A stretch of DNA of 64,000 nt from Nocardioides sp. zg-1230 (GTDB lineage: Bacteria > Actinomycetota > Actinomycetes > Propionibacteriales > Nocardioidaceae): positions 124,001 to 188,000 of the forward strand of contig NZ_JABJQZ010000004.1 of the NCBI RefSeq assembly GCF_013155335.1. Direction: 5' to 3'. Shown piece by piece: positions 42,486-52,604 of the stretch (within the stretch, counting starts at the first letter, position 1; every line of letters starts with the position of its first letter). Below the pieces are notes generated by a model that saw nothing but the letters and a program-made list of their open reading frames with translations, ran no database searches and had not been told where the DNA came from. The position numbers and the translations under genes were made by a program.

Positions 42486-43030
42486 CCCAGCCCCGTACGC
42501 TGATGGCCGCCCTGGCGGCCGTGGTGCTCGCCGTGACCGGATGCGGGGTCCCGCTCCAGGACGACCCGGTCGCCCTTCAGGCGACCACCACACCCAGTCC
42601 GGTCAGTCCGAGCCCGGGCGGGAGCAGCGTCGTCCGGGTCTACCTGGTCAAGGACGCACGCCTCGTGGAAGAGGTGCGACGGGCCGACGACCCGTCGGAG
42701 CAATCGGCGTTGGACCTGCTGACGGACGGTCCCACCACTGCTGAGAAGGTGGTCGGGACGACGACTGCCCTGGCTCCGGGGGAGTACGCCGTCGAGGACT
42801 CCGGCCTCGCCACGGTCATCGACGTGCCGGTGCAGTTCACCCAGGTCGCGGGAGACCTGCAGCTCCTCGCTGCGGCCCAGCTGGTGTGGACGGTGACCGA
42901 CCGACGACCCCGCTCCGCGGTGCAGGTCACCTTTCAAGGCGAGCCCATCGAGCTCCCGACGGACCAGGGCTTGACCAGCGACCTGGTGCGCCGCTCCGAC
43001 TACCGGTCCGTAGCTCCGGAGGACGGTTAG
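42479..43030 (+). CDS. GerMN-like lipoprotein of the two-component operon
   Basis: The 183-residue lipoprotein has lipobox AVTGC (Cys22). The mature domain has the GerMN/sporulation-type pattern: VRVYLVKDARLVEEVRRA, SALDLLTDGPTTAEKVVG and a late AAAQLVWTVTD helix. LpqB proteins that modulate the MtrB kinase contain such domains, so it may tune the overlapping kinase. GTG 42479 overlaps the kinase stop by 7 bp, so translation is probably coupled. Confidence 0.8.
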   Translation: MLTQPRTLMAALAAVVLAVTGCGVPLQDDPVALQATTTPSPVSPSPGGSSVVRVYLVKDARLVEEVRRADDPSEQSALDLLTDGPTTAEKVVGTTTALAPGEYAVEDSGLATVIDVPVQFTQVAGDLQLLAAAQLVWTVTDRRPRSAVQVTFQGEPIELPTDQGLTSDLVRRSDYRSVAPEDG

Positions 43031-43112
43031 GGCAACGCGGTTCTGCGAGACGCGCTTCGCCGCATCGCGGGCGGCTGGAACGTGGCTTGGGGCGGCATCT
43101 ACCGTGGCCGAT

Positions 43113-43196
43113 ATGAGCACACGACGACTTCTCTACGTAGGCGCCGTCCTCTTCGTCGCGGCGGTCATCGGCCGGCTGGTCGCGGAGTCCTTCTAG
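43113..43196 (+). CDS. Possible 27-residue membrane peptide
   Basis: The frame encodes MSTRRLLYVGAVLFVAAVIG and seven more residues ending VAESF: a basic N-terminus and one hydrophobic helix. It lies 82 bp after the GerMN-like gene on the same strand. No strong ribosome site is visible, so translation is uncertain. Confidence 0.35.
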   Translation: MSTRRLLYVGAVLFVAAVIGRLVAESF

Positions 43197-43290
43197 TGCG
43201 CCAGACGAGATCCATGACGATTCCGTGAACGTTGGCCGAATCGGCGGCCGCTGACACATAGCGGTGGGCCGGAGCGGCAACCACGCGAGT

Positions 43291-43836
43291 ATGACCGTTC
43301 CCCATCGCTCAACTCATTCCGCTTCTCGCCCTCTACGCGCTGTGGGTGGACCCTGGACTCGCGTTGTCGCGGGCCTGGCAGTCGGGCTCGCCTGTGCGAC
43401 GTCCTGCGCCGAGCGACCGGTCGAGACCGAGGCCTCGATCGGTCAGGTCGAGCGCACGGAGTCGATGGACGCGCTCGGGATGGCACTGGTGACCAACGGC
43501 CAGGGTGCTGCCCGACTGGTGGGCACCTTGGTCAACCAAGCGGACGACCCGGACCGCCTGATCGGGGTTGACGTCGAGCCGACCGTCGGGTCCTTCGACG
43601 TCGTGATCGCGGACGGGCCGATCGTCCTTCCCCCAGAGGAGCCGGTCACCTTGGCCCGTGACGCGCAGATGACTGTGTTCACCGACCGGTTCGTGCCCGG
43701 TTTTCGCCCGGAGCTGCGGCTCGTCTTCCTGAATTCGGCGCCCATCGTCACCACCGTTCCGGTCGAGACGCAGACCGGCCCCTACGCGGAGGTGGAGGTG
43801 CTCCGAGCCCCGGACGGTGACATCTCGCCGGACTGA
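43291..43836 (+). CDS. Putative lipoprotein, LpqE-like
   Basis: The 181-residue protein has a signal helix (VVAGLAVGLACATSC) with lipobox ATSC (Cys39; Cys35 also possible). The mature beta-rich domain contains AARLVGTLVNQADDPDRLIG, TVGSFDVVIADGPIVLPPEE and PELRLVFLNSAPIVTTVPV. This pattern resembles the LpqE/PCu(A)C-like copper-chaperone fold without its Met/His ligands. It may be a structural envelope lipoprotein. It is convergent with the FAD oxidoreductase gene. Confidence 0.6.
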   Translation: MTVPHRSTHSASRPLRAVGGPWTRVVAGLAVGLACATSCAERPVETEASIGQVERTESMDALGMALVTNGQGAARLVGTLVNQADDPDRLIGVDVEPTVGSFDVVIADGPIVLPPEEPVTLARDAQMTVFTDRFVPGFRPELRLVFLNSAPIVTTVPVETQTGPYAEVEVLRAPDGDISPD

Positions 43837-43859
43837 CTGTCGTGATCGCTGGGCGAGAG

Positions 43860-45194
43860 TCAGGTTCGGAGGGAAGCTGAGACGGCACCCATCAGCGTCT
43901 TCGGTCGGAGCAGAGCCTGCGGCGGGTCGACCATGGACGTCACGCGAAGGAACGCCCGCCCGAGGGCCGGGTCGCTGGAGGCGCCGGCCTGGATCCGGGC
44001 GACGTACCGTCCGAGCAGGCCGGCCATCGCCGTCCGGCGTCCGCTGACCCCGGGGAAGGTGAGGTCGGCTCCTGATGACAAGGCCCACGCTGCGTTGACC
44101 ACCTTCGCGACATCGCGTTGGAAGCGGTGCGGTCGCAGTGTTCCCTGGTCGAGGTGCCGCCCCAACGCTGCGGCTTCGAGGGCGGCGACGGTCATGCCCT
44201 GACCGTAGATCGGGTTCAGCGAGCACACGGCGTCTCCCAGCACCACGACTCCTTCTGGCATGGATGCGAGCTGGTCGTAGCGTGCTCGGACCGAGGTGGG
44301 ATGCCTGTACGCCACGGGGTCGTCCAGAGGCTCCGCGTCGAGTATGGCCCGGTGTACGTCGGGAAGCGCAAGGTCTGCGGCGAACCGGATGAAATCCTCT
44401 GGGTCCGTGGGCGGGTGATTCCCCAGCACTCCCATCAGGGTCACCAGGCATTGGTCGCCTCCCAGCCGGGACAGGGCGCCACCTCGTGGCTGCTTGGGCG
44501 TGGGGCCCGAGAGGATGACCAGGTCGTTGTCGATCACGCCCGCTGGTAGCCGGTATCGGCGGCTGGCGTAGCCGACCCCGACGTGCAGCAGCTGGACGGT
44601 TGGCCGCTCGTGGCCAAAGGTCTCGAGCCAGACCGGCATTCGCGATCCCCGGCCGGTGGCGTCGACGACAAGGTCGGCAGCGTGGTCCCGACCCGCACCA
44701 CCGTCCTGGCGGCCGACGACACGGACGCCGCGGACCCGACGGGCGCCTGCATCCGCGACCAGGCCGACCACGTCGTGAGCGCGCAGAAACCCGACATTCG
44801 CTAAGCCTTCGACCCTGCGACGAATGTCCTGCTCGAGTACCGGGCGGTCCGCACAGAGCATCGCCAGGCCGGAGTCTCCCTGCGCGAAGCGGTACCCTCC
44901 GAAGCTCAACCGGCTGTGCGCAAGCATGTCCCCGCACGGCACTCCGCTGGCGGTCAAATCGGACGCCAGACCGGGGAAGAGCGCTTCCAGCTGTTCGAGA
45001 CCACGGGCGAGCAACCCGTGTAGGTGACGTGCCTGCGGCGTGCCACGACGTGGGTGATCGTCGTCGTCCTGGAGTCCATCGCGCTCGACGACGACGACCT
45101 CGTCGTATCGGTCGGACAGTACTCGTGCGGCGAGGAGTCCCGCGATGCTGCCACCGAGGACGATCGCACGGTCTCGAGTTGATGTCGTGGTCAT
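43860..45194 (-). CDS. FAD-dependent oxidoreductase
   Basis: The 444-residue flavoprotein has an N-terminal dinucleotide fold, AIVLGGSIAGLLAARVL with an acidic residue ending the second strand (VVVERD). It has a mid-protein DLVVDATGRGSRMP motif and GVVVLGDAVCSLNPIYGQGM, which binds FAD ribityl and phosphates in the PHBH/geranylgeranyl-reductase-like monooxygenases. Substrate is unknown. AGGAGG precedes ATG 45194. It is the last gene of the opp-Kelch-ATPase run, 82 bp after the ATPase stop. Confidence 0.85.
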   Translation of the reverse strand: MTTTSTRDRAIVLGGSIAGLLAARVLSDRYDEVVVVERDGLQDDDDHPRRGTPQARHLHGLLARGLEQLEALFPGLASDLTASGVPCGDMLAHSRLSFGGYRFAQGDSGLAMLCADRPVLEQDIRRRVEGLANVGFLRAHDVVGLVADAGARRVRGVRVVGRQDGGAGRDHAADLVVDATGRGSRMPVWLETFGHERPTVQLLHVGVGYASRRYRLPAGVIDNDLVILSGPTPKQPRGGALSRLGGDQCLVTLMGVLGNHPPTDPEDFIRFAADLALPDVHRAILDAEPLDDPVAYRHPTSVRARYDQLASMPEGVVVLGDAVCSLNPIYGQGMTVAALEAAALGRHLDQGTLRPHRFQRDVAKVVNAAWALSSGADLTFPGVSGRRTAMAGLLGRYVARIQAGASSDPALGRAFLRVTSMVDPPQALLRPKTLMGAVSASLRT

Positions 45195-45276
45195 GGCGTG
45201 CCTCCTCCTGGTGTCCTTTCCAGAAGGCTGCTCCTACGAGCATCTGGTCACCAGATCATTCGCTGCTCACCTCTGC

Positions 45277-47415
45277 TCACTTCTCACCTCTGAGCGCTCC
45301 GCGGTCGGTGTCGACCGATCCCAGCTCCGCGCTCCAGAGTCGCGACACCACCACGTCGATCCCGCGGCGCAGGTGACGGCGGTACGTGCTGAACGGCAGA
45401 TCGAGAGCTGCTGCTGCTGCTGCCTCCTGGGTACGCGCGGACCGGACAAAGGTGCAGTCGAGCGCGCGGAAGAGCCTGTCTTCCCGCGGATCCGTGGCCA
45501 GCGATGCGACGGCCGCACGAAGGACCGAGGCGACGGCGTCGGCATCGGCGACCCGTGGGCCGGCGAGGAGCCGGGAACGCATCAGCGGGTTGCGGGCGAG
45601 CAGGTCTGGTCGGTGGAGGTCTCGCAGACCTTGGCGTACGGCGGCGTCGAAGTCGTCGTATGCGAGCACTAAGAGCTCGGACTGCGTGTCCACCGGAACG
45701 AGGAAGGCGTCGTCGGCCAGGGCGCGCTCGGTCCAGCGGCGGATCATCGCCTCGACCGGAGTCTGTCGGAAGTCGTGCCCGAAGAGTCCGAAGCGAACGC
45801 CATTGCAGTGGAAGTCGGCGCCGGTCGCGCGCCCCATGTCGGCCGCAGCGAAGAACTGGTCCCAGCGGTCGGGTTCGGACAATGTGACGAAGTCCCAGGC
45901 GAGGCCGGGGGTGGTCAGCTGCCGTTGCAGGGTCAGGATCGGTACGGCGTTGAGCGTGGGCGACGGGTCCTGGTAGGCCATTGCATCAACGATGAACCTG
46001 CACTGGGTCATCACCTCGCCCGGGCGGGGAGGTGCGGTGCGGTCGGCGTAGTTCCATGCCGCTGCCGCACCTGGGTCCCTTCGCCGGTCGGCCCCCGTCG
46101 CCGCTGTGAGATCGATGAGTGCGATGACGCCGCGCGCTCGGGAGTCATGGCCCCGGAGCACGTGGAACGCTTCGGGTTGTCGCTCCAGCCAGTGGCGCGC
46201 TGTTGCCGCCGATGTCTCACCTTCGGCCGAGCCAATCATGTCGATGATTGCTCGATGCTCCGTGGGTCGGGCGCCGTCGGGGTAGTGGTCGCCCAAGGAG
46301 GGCAGTGCGAGTGGTAGCAGGACGCTCCGCAGGTTGCGGAAGCAGAACTTCAGGTCCGCAATCGCTCGCTGCTGGGCCACGCCAGTGGTCGCGCGTATCT
46401 GGGACATGACCCAGGCTTGAACGTCCCGGAAGACTCTCCGGTAGCCTTCCGCGTCGCGCCAGCGCAGGTCCGCGTCGAGCAGGGCGCGGACAAGATCGTG
46501 CGGAACGAGTCCGTTGCCGCACCTGTCGATGACTGAGAGCTCACTGAGCCACGCGAAGACTTCGTGCGCAGCCGACGGGTCGGCCAGCACTTGGCGCAAC
46601 AGTCCTTCGTCGGTCGAGCGGGCGATCGCCGTCACCTCGAGCCCGTGTCGGTGCGCGGACGTAGGAGCGTCGGCGACCACCCGGGCCAGTAGGGCGGGGA
46701 CGACGTCGCCCGGTAGCTCCTCGAGGTCCAGGTCGGGTTCTCTCAGCAGTGCGTCAGTCAGGAGGGCAAGTGCAAGGGGGTGCCCGTAGGTGTGACGGAG
46801 CACCGTCGCGTGCCGGTTGGTGGGAACCTCGCGACGGCGCAGGTAGGCGCGTACGTCGTCTACCGCCAGGTTGCGCAGCGTGGTCACACGCAGCGCTTCG
46901 GACCAGACGGGGTCGGCGCGCCATTCGGCGCGGCACGGGTCGCGACTCGCCAACACGGTCACCGTCGAGCTGGGCAACCGACGCAGGAGAGAGTCACGGA
47001 ACCATGCGTCCAACAGGCGTAGATGTTCGTAGCCGTCGACCAGCATCACTACTCGGGGGTGGCGGCGGGCATCGATCGGTTCGTCGTTCGAGTCAAGGCC
47101 CAGCTGCGCGCCCACGGCGTCGGCAACGGCAGCCGGGGTTGCTGGCAGCTCCCGACCGTCGATCTGCACCACCTCGCAACGGGCAGCGCGAGCCACCTCT
47201 GCATACGAGTCGAGCAACTCTGACTTACCGATGCCGCCGGGTCCGGAGATGTGGAGCACGTGGAAGAGGCCATCGGTGTCCTCCAGTGCGCTGAGGAAGA
47301 GCTCAAGCTCTGCTCGTCGCCCGACTAAGTAGCGACGGTGTCGCTTCTTGAGCACGTCGCCGATGCTGCCTCGTAGGGACTGGGACATGGACGCGTCGTT
47401 CGCAGATCGGTTCAT
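45277..47415 (-). CDS. STAND-like P-loop ATPase with C-terminal DNA-binding-like segment
   Basis: The 712-residue protein begins with an orc/STAND-type NTPase: YLVGRRAELELFLSALED, Walker A HISGPGGIGKSELLDSY (about residues 56-72), and Walker B VVMLVDGYEHLRLLD. A GHPLALALLTDALL helix is typical of STAND regulators. The middle is helical with no repeats recognised. The end (TQEAAAAAALDLPFSTYRRH, then LRRGIDVVVSRLW) looks like a helix-turn-helix, suggesting a transcriptional regulator. ATG 47415 overlaps the Kelch stop (ATGA). No effector domain of the anti-phage Avs type is seen. Confidence 0.75.
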   Translation of the reverse strand: MNRSANDASMSQSLRGSIGDVLKKRHRRYLVGRRAELELFLSALEDTDGLFHVLHISGPGGIGKSELLDSYAEVARAARCEVVQIDGRELPATPAAVADAVGAQLGLDSNDEPIDARRHPRVVMLVDGYEHLRLLDAWFRDSLLRRLPSSTVTVLASRDPCRAEWRADPVWSEALRVTTLRNLAVDDVRAYLRRREVPTNRHATVLRHTYGHPLALALLTDALLREPDLDLEELPGDVVPALLARVVADAPTSAHRHGLEVTAIARSTDEGLLRQVLADPSAAHEVFAWLSELSVIDRCGNGLVPHDLVRALLDADLRWRDAEGYRRVFRDVQAWVMSQIRATTGVAQQRAIADLKFCFRNLRSVLLPLALPSLGDHYPDGARPTEHRAIIDMIGSAEGETSAATARHWLERQPEAFHVLRGHDSRARGVIALIDLTAATGADRRRDPGAAAAWNYADRTAPPRPGEVMTQCRFIVDAMAYQDPSPTLNAVPILTLQRQLTTPGLAWDFVTLSEPDRWDQFFAAADMGRATGADFHCNGVRFGLFGHDFRQTPVEAMIRRWTERALADDAFLVPVDTQSELLVLAYDDFDAAVRQGLRDLHRPDLLARNPLMRSRLLAGPRVADADAVASVLRAAVASLATDPREDRLFRALDCTFVRSARTQEAAAAAALDLPFSTYRRHLRRGIDVVVSRLWSAELGSVDTDRGALRGEK

Positions 47416-48404
47416 GGCACCAGGACGTCGACGGTACGCACGTCCCGCAGGGGGGACTCCTGGCAACCGCCGATGGCGTAGAGGGCACCGTCCAGGGCGG
47501 CGAACCCGTGGCCGTGGCGCGAGAGCGGTGGATGGTTGGTCGGCGTCCACTCGCGGGTGCTCAGGTCGAAGGTGGCCGCGAAGTCGTGGAACGTCACCCA
47601 CAGGCGTTCATCGAGCATGGCCGCTCCGCCTCGCGCCGTCGGCTCGGGCAGTGTCGGCCCATCGCTCCACGAGCCGGCCTCCGGGTCATAGAGCTGCACC
47701 AACCGCGACGGGGCGCCCCGCCACCAGCCGCCGAGGACGTAGAGGCCGGCGGTGGTGGAGACCGTGTCGTGGGAGCCGCGCGCGTGAGGCATCGGCGTAC
47801 CCGGCGACCAGCTCATCGACGCGACGTCGAGGACGTCGACCGCCGGCACCGGTCCCTTCGCCGACCCACCGCCGATGACGTAGATGCGACCGTCGTGCAG
47901 GGTCACCGTGTGCGCGTAGCGCGCATGGGGGAGTCGGGGCAGTTCTTCCCACGTGCCCGTCGAGGTGTCGAGCACGGCGGCGAAGTCGGTTGGTCTGCTG
48001 GTTTCGTCGAGCCCGCCGACGACGAAGATCCTGTCGCCGATCGCCGCACCCTCGAACGAGGCGAGTCCCAGCGGCAGCTCGATGGAGGACGTGGTCCAGG
48101 TCCCGCTGTCCGGATCGAGCACCTCGATCGAGGTGAGGCGGTTGCCACGGTCTCCGGTCATGCCGCCCAGCACCCAAATCTCGTCACCCACGACCGCCGT
48201 GACGAAGTCGTCCCGGGGAGTCTGCAACCCATCGACCGGCTCCCACCCGGGCACGTGCTCGACCCAGGGGCGGACCGTCGGGGCGGTGGAGCGAGCACCG
48301 GACGTACAGCCGGTGAGCAGCGACAGCCCGACCAGCACTGCGAGGCAGGTCGCTAGTGCAGGGCGGCGCGCGGCCGTCTTCGCTCCCCGCCAACAGCCCG
48401 TCAC
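47412..48404 (-). CDS. Kelch-repeat lipoprotein
   Basis: The 330-residue protein has a signal helix and lipobox LLTGC (Cys33). Five or six Kelch blades follow, each with GG and later Tyr/Trp: [52 protein letters not shown] and [11 protein letters not shown]. It should form a beta-propeller on the outer face of the membrane and could bind a ligand or protein. GTG 48404 overlaps the oppF stop, placing it in the transporter operon. Confidence 0.85.
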   Translation of the reverse strand: MTGCWRGAKTAARRPALATCLAVLVGLSLLTGCTSGARSTAPTVRPWVEHVPGWEPVDGLQTPRDDFVTAVVGDEIWVLGGMTGDRGNRLTSIEVLDPDSGTWTTSSIELPLGLASFEGAAIGDRIFVVGGLDETSRPTDFAAVLDTSTGTWEELPRLPHARYAHTVTLHDGRIYVIGGGSAKGPVPAVDVLDVASMSWSPGTPMPHARGSHDTVSTTAGLYVLGGWWRGAPSRLVQLYDPEAGSWSDGPTLPEPTARGGAAMLDERLWVTFHDFAATFDLSTREWTPTNHPPLSRHGHGFAALDGALYAIGGCQESPLRDVRTVDVLVP

Positions 48405-49525
48405 GGCGTGGATGTCTCCTCGCCGTGCTCGGCGACGTTCGCACCCTCGTCGCGCCGGTCGTCGTCGCCTGAGGCGTGGATGACGTCGCGTTCGACGGCG
48501 AAGTGGCAGGCGGAGGGGTGCGCCGAGCCGTCTCGCGCAACCAGGAGTGGAACTTCTGTGGCGCACACATCCTCCGCCTTCCAGCACCGGGTCCGGAATC
48601 GGCAGCCGGAAGGCGGGTCAACCGGGCTGGGCACGTCGCCCTCGAGCACGATGTGGTCCCGGTGTCCGCGGAGCCGCGGGTCCGGGACCGACACCGCCGA
48701 CAGCAACGCCTGGGTGTACGGGTGCGTCGGATGCTCGTAGATCTCGTCCTCGGTGCCGTACTCGACCCCCTTACCCAGGTACATGACCAGGACGCGGTCA
48801 GAGATGTGCCGTACGACGGACAGATCGTGCGCAATGAAGACGTAGGCCAGTCCGAACTCGTTCTGAAGCTGCTCGAACAGGTTGATGACCTGGGCCTGGA
48901 CCGACACGTCGAGCGCCGAGACGGGCTCGTCGCAGACGATGATCTCCGGCTTCAGGGCCAGAGCGCGGGCGATGCCGATGCGCTGACGTTGCCCCCCCGA
49001 GAACTGGTGGGGATAGCGGTTGGCATGGCTCGGATCAAGGCCGACCACGTCGAGCAGCTCCTGGATGGTCCTACGACGATCTCGATTGCCCAATGCGTCG
49101 GGGTGGACGTCGTAGGGCTCTCCGACGATGTCCCCGACGGTCATCCTGGGGTCCAGGGACGAGTACGGGTCCTGCAGGACGATTTGGATGTTGCGCCTCA
49201 TCGCGCGCAGCTCACGGCCCTTGAGCGTCGAGACTTCACGTCCCTTCAGCTTGATGGAACCCGACGTAGGACGTTCCAGCCCCATCAGCAGCCTCCCCAG
49301 GGTCGACTTGCCACAGCCCGACTCGCCCACGACGCCGAGCGTCTCACCTCGGCGAAGTTTCAACGACACGCCGTCGACCGCCTGCACCTGGCCGACCGTG
49401 CGCTGGAAGACGATTCCCTGCTTCACGGGGAAGTGCTTCTTCACCTCCGTGACCTCGAGGAGGAGATCGCTGTCCTCGTGTGCGGCGGTGGCTTCGTGCG
49501 AGCTCGTGCTTGTCTCGGCGCTCAC
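48401..49525 (-). CDS. oppF: Oligopeptide ABC transporter ATP-binding protein F
   Basis: The 374-residue ATPase has Walker [12 protein letters not shown], signature [15 protein letters not shown], Walker [13 protein letters not shown], and a switch His in IAHDLSVV. The C-terminal oligopeptide-transporter domain contains [17 protein letters not shown] with the Cys cluster that binds an iron-sulfur cluster in related DppDF proteins. It overlaps oppD upstream and the Kelch gene downstream. Confidence 0.92.
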   Translation of the reverse strand: MSAETSTSSHEATAAHEDSDLLLEVTEVKKHFPVKQGIVFQRTVGQVQAVDGVSLKLRRGETLGVVGESGCGKSTLGRLLMGLERPTSGSIKLKGREVSTLKGRELRAMRRNIQIVLQDPYSSLDPRMTVGDIVGEPYDVHPDALGNRDRRRTIQELLDVVGLDPSHANRYPHQFSGGQRQRIGIARALALKPEIIVCDEPVSALDVSVQAQVINLFEQLQNEFGLAYVFIAHDLSVVRHISDRVLVMYLGKGVEYGTEDEIYEHPTHPYTQALLSAVSVPDPRLRGHRDHIVLEGDVPSPVDPPSGCRFRTRCWKAEDVCATEVPLLVARDGSAHPSACHFAVERDVIHASGDDDRRDEGANVAEHGEETSTP

Positions 49526-50574
49526 GAGTCGAGCACCTCCTCCCAGTAGTGACAGGCGCTGGTGCGTCCGGCGGGAAGGTCGTAGAGCGGGGGTTCGTCA
49601 TCGGTGCAACGCTGTCTCGCGAAGGCGCAGCGCGGGTGGAACGAGCATCCCGAGGGTCGAGCGATCAGGGACGGTGGTAGCCCCTCGATCACGGTCAGGT
49701 CCTGGCCCTTCTGGTCGACGCGGGGGATGGACTCCAACAGGGCCTTCGTGTAGGGGTGGGCCGGGCGTTCGTAGATCTCGTAGACGCTCGCCTGCTCGAC
49801 CGCGCCACCGGCGTACATCACGCAGATCTTGTCCGCTACATCGGCGACCACGCCCATGTCGTGCGTGATCAGAATTAGTCCGAGATCGCGTTCGCGCTGC
49901 AGGTCGGCCAGCAGGTCCATCACTTGGGCCTGGACGGTCACGTCCAGGGCCGTGGTCGGCTCGTCGGCGATGATGACGTCCGGCTCCAGGGCGAGCGCCA
50001 TCGCGATCATGACGCGCTGTCTCATGCCTCCGGAGAACTGGTGGGGATAGTCGTTGACCCGAGATCTCGCCGCCGGGATTCCGACCATGTCGAGCAGCTC
50101 GACGGCGCGTTCCCTTGCCTGCCCCCGTGAGGCGCCCGAGTGCTTGCGAGCGGGCTCGCCGAGCTGCCATCCGACGGTGAAGACCGGGTTGAGCGCGGAC
50201 AGTGCGTCCTGGAAGATCATCGCGATGCGGTTGGCCCGGATAGGTCGCCGGGTTTTCTCGTCCAGTGACAAGAGATCGACCCCGCGATAGCGGATCTCGC
50301 CGCCGGCGATCTTCGCGGGAGGGCTCTCGAGGATTCCCATCACGGCCTGGGCGGTCACCGACTTCCCGCAGCCCGACTCGCCGAGAATTCCCAGCGTCTC
50401 GCCCGCCTCCAGGGAGAAGCTGACCCCGTTGACGGCGTGCGCGACCCCGTCGCGGGTGTGGAACTCGACATGCAGGTTCTTCACCTCGAGGAGAGGGGCG
50501 CCGTCATCGAACCCCAGGGAGTCGAGAGGCGACTGTTCTGCCTGGTGATCGCTGCTGCTCAGGATGTCCGTCAT
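49522..50574 (-). CDS. oppD: Oligopeptide ABC transporter ATP-binding protein D
   Basis: The 350-residue ATPase has Walker [13 protein letters not shown], signature [15 protein letters not shown], Walker [13 protein letters not shown] and the switch region LITHDMGVV. The C-terminal extension [16 protein letters not shown] matches the oligopeptide/dipeptide subfamily. ATG 50574 follows the oppC stop by 13 bp. It works with oppF as a heterodimeric motor. Confidence 0.92.
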   Translation of the reverse strand: MTDILSSSDHQAEQSPLDSLGFDDGAPLLEVKNLHVEFHTRDGVAHAVNGVSFSLEAGETLGILGESGCGKSVTAQAVMGILESPPAKIAGGEIRYRGVDLLSLDEKTRRPIRANRIAMIFQDALSALNPVFTVGWQLGEPARKHSGASRGQARERAVELLDMVGIPAARSRVNDYPHQFSGGMRQRVMIAMALALEPDVIIADEPTTALDVTVQAQVMDLLADLQRERDLGLILITHDMGVVADVADKICVMYAGGAVEQASVYEIYERPAHPYTKALLESIPRVDQKGQDLTVIEGLPPSLIARPSGCSFHPRCAFARQRCTDDEPPLYDLPAGRTSACHYWEEVLDS

Positions 50575-50587
50575 CAGGTCGGCCCTT

Positions 50588-51499
50588 TCATCGGTTTCGG
50601 GGGTCGAGCGCATCGCGGAGCACGTCGCCGAGCAGGATGAACGCCAGCACGGTGATGACGATGAACGCGCAGGGGTAGACGAGCAGGTGCCAAAAGCCGG
50701 CCAGGGCCAGCGTCTGGCCGTCGGCCACGAGCAGTCCCCAGGACGCGGTCGGACGTTGGTACCCAACACCCAGGAACGTCAGGGTCGCCTCGGCGCTGAT
50801 GTAGGTGCCGAGCGCGATCGTCGCCAGCACGATCACGGGGGCGATGCTGTTCGCGATGACGTGCTTGCGGATGATGAACAGGTCGCTGGCTCCGAGGGCC
50901 CGGGCCGCGTCGATGAAATCCTTCTGCTTGGTGGCGAGGACGCTGCCCCGCATCACCCGGGTGAGGGACGTCCAACCGAACACCACGAAGACCAGCGTCA
51001 GGGTCCAGACGTTCCGCTCAGGGAAGAGCGCCAGGAACACGAGGGCGCCCAGGATGAAGGGCAGCCCGAAGAAGATGTCGGTGACCCGGCTGATGACGCT
51101 GTCGGTCTTGCCGCCGAAGTAGCCCGCCGCGGTGCCGAGCAGCACGCCGAGCACCGTGGTGCCGAGGGTCACCAGGATCGCCAGGATCACGGACTTGCCG
51201 GTGCCCCAGACGAGGGAGGCCCACATGTCGCAGCCGGCCCTGGTGTAGCCGAAGGGGCGGTCCCACGTCGGTTTGCCGCGGGCGTCGGTCAGGTCGCAGG
51301 CGCCGCGGGCGTTCGGCGACTCCGACGCCCAGAGCTGGGGGAAGAAGGCCATGCTGAGGATGACCAGCACGAGCACCAGCGACACCCAGAACATCGGCTT
51401 GTGGACCAGCTCGTAGCGCACGTCGCCCCACAGCGAGCGGTTGGCGCCGTGCTGGTTCCCACCAACGGTTCCGGCGCTCTGTCCGGCCGTCTCACTCAT
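50588..51499 (-). CDS. oppC: Oligopeptide ABC transporter permease C
   Basis: The 303-residue permease has about six membrane helices and an extracytoplasmic domain with Cys residues after the first helix (GACDLTDARG, RAGCDMW). The coupling loop is VMRGSVLATKQKDFIDAARA then LGASDLFIIRKHV, the EAA motif of the family. Its start overlaps the oppB stop by 8 bp. Confidence 0.9.
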   Translation of the reverse strand: MSETAGQSAGTVGGNQHGANRSLWGDVRYELVHKPMFWVSLVLVLVILSMAFFPQLWASESPNARGACDLTDARGKPTWDRPFGYTRAGCDMWASLVWGTGKSVILAILVTLGTTVLGVLLGTAAGYFGGKTDSVISRVTDIFFGLPFILGALVFLALFPERNVWTLTLVFVVFGWTSLTRVMRGSVLATKQKDFIDAARALGASDLFIIRKHVIANSIAPVIVLATIALGTYISAEATLTFLGVGYQRPTASWGLLVADGQTLALAGFWHLLVYPCAFIVITVLAFILLGDVLRDALDPRNR

Positions 51500-52496
51500 A
51501 GCGGATCCTGGGGTCGAGAGCGGCGTACAGGATGTCCACGAGCAGGTTCGAGATCAGGAACACGACCGTCAGGATGGTGACCACACCGATGATCACCGGC
51601 GCGTCGTTGGCCTGGATGGCGAGGAACACCAGTTGACCAACGCCAGGGATGTTGAAGATCCCCTCGGTGACAAGTGAGCCGCCGAGGAGGAACCCGATGT
51701 CGATGCCGATGTAGGTGATGACTGGGATCAGCGAGTTGCGCAGCGTGTGGATGCCGACGGTGCGCTTGGTCGTGAGTCCTTTCGCGCGGGCAGTGCGGAC
51801 GAAGTCGGACCGCAGGTTCTCGATCAGGCTGGTGCGGGTGAGGCGGGCGATCGCCGCCAGCGAGAACGCACCGAGGACGATGCCGGGCAGCACGAGACTC
51901 AGCCAGGGGTAGTCGGGGTCGTACCCGACGTTGAGCATCTGCCCCAGCCAGTCGGGGGCCCAGTTGCTGTTGCGGAGCGGCAGCCCGACCTTTAAGCCTA
52001 CGAACAGCAGGGTCAGCGACCCGAGGACGAAAACAGGGAAGGCGATCAGGAGCACCGTGGTGAAGCGCACGAGGTTGTCGATGAACTTGTCCTTGCGGAG
52101 ACCGGCGAGGACTCCCGCGGTGATCCCGACGATGATCTCGAACAGCAGCGCGATGATGGTCAGCCTGGCTGTGACCGGAAACCTCTCGAGGAACATCTCG
52201 GCGACGGAGCGGCCGCGGAAGTTCACGCCGAAGTCCCCGGTTGCGTACTGCCCGAGCCGGTCCACGAACAGCCCGACGCACGGGTTGCCGGTCTGGTCCA
52301 AGCAGGAGTCGTCGAGGTTGTACCTGGCCTGGAGCTCCTCGATGACGGCCTGGGGCGGGGCGTTGGGGCCGAAGAGGGCACGGACCGGGTCCCCGACGAT
52401 CTGGATGGTCAGCGTGCTGAGCACGTGGAGCAGGAAGAGGGTGCCGAGGATGACCGGGATGAACTGGATCAGGCGTCGGATGACGTAGCGGCCCAT
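51492..52496 (-). CDS. oppB: Oligopeptide ABC transporter permease B
   Basis: The 334-residue permease begins YVIRRLIQFIPVILGTLFLL, the usual OppB/DppB N-terminus. It has a periplasmic segment with a Cys pair (DSCLDQTGNPC), the EAA-type loop LRSDFVRTARAKGLTTKR, and about six helices. ATG 52496 is preferred to an upstream frame start at 52541. A terminator-like hairpin lies between oppA and oppB, which would make oppA more abundant. Confidence 0.9.
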   Translation of the reverse strand: MGRYVIRRLIQFIPVILGTLFLLHVLSTLTIQIVGDPVRALFGPNAPPQAVIEELQARYNLDDSCLDQTGNPCVGLFVDRLGQYATGDFGVNFRGRSVAEMFLERFPVTARLTIIALLFEIIVGITAGVLAGLRKDKFIDNLVRFTTVLLIAFPVFVLGSLTLLFVGLKVGLPLRNSNWAPDWLGQMLNVGYDPDYPWLSLVLPGIVLGAFSLAAIARLTRTSLIENLRSDFVRTARAKGLTTKRTVGIHTLRNSLIPVITYIGIDIGFLLGGSLVTEGIFNIPGVGQLVFLAIQANDAPVIIGVVTILTVVFLISNLLVDILYAALDPRIRYE

Positions 52497-52526
52497 AGCA
52501 ATCCTTCGTCCTGCTGCTGGTCCTGA

Positions 52527-52561
52527 GAGGGGATCGGGCACTGGCTGTGCCCGATCCCCTC
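52527..52561 (-). terminator. Hairpin between oppA and oppB
   Basis: Perfect 15-bp arms, GAGGGGATCGGGCAC (52527-52541) and its complement (52547-52561), have a 5-nt loop. It follows the oppA stop by 43 bp and precedes oppB. It probably terminates part of the transcripts or protects the oppA 3' end, a common way to raise binding-protein levels. Confidence 0.75.
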
Positions 52562-52604
52562 CTTGGGAAGTGGTGTGAACGTTCAGCGGTTGCTTAGCGC
52601 GGCG

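Noticed and set aside
45277..47415. Anti-phage STAND (Avs-type) defence gene
   Set aside because: It has a P-loop core but no nuclease, TIR, protease or membrane effector domain, and it sits inside a transporter operon. A regulatory role fits better.
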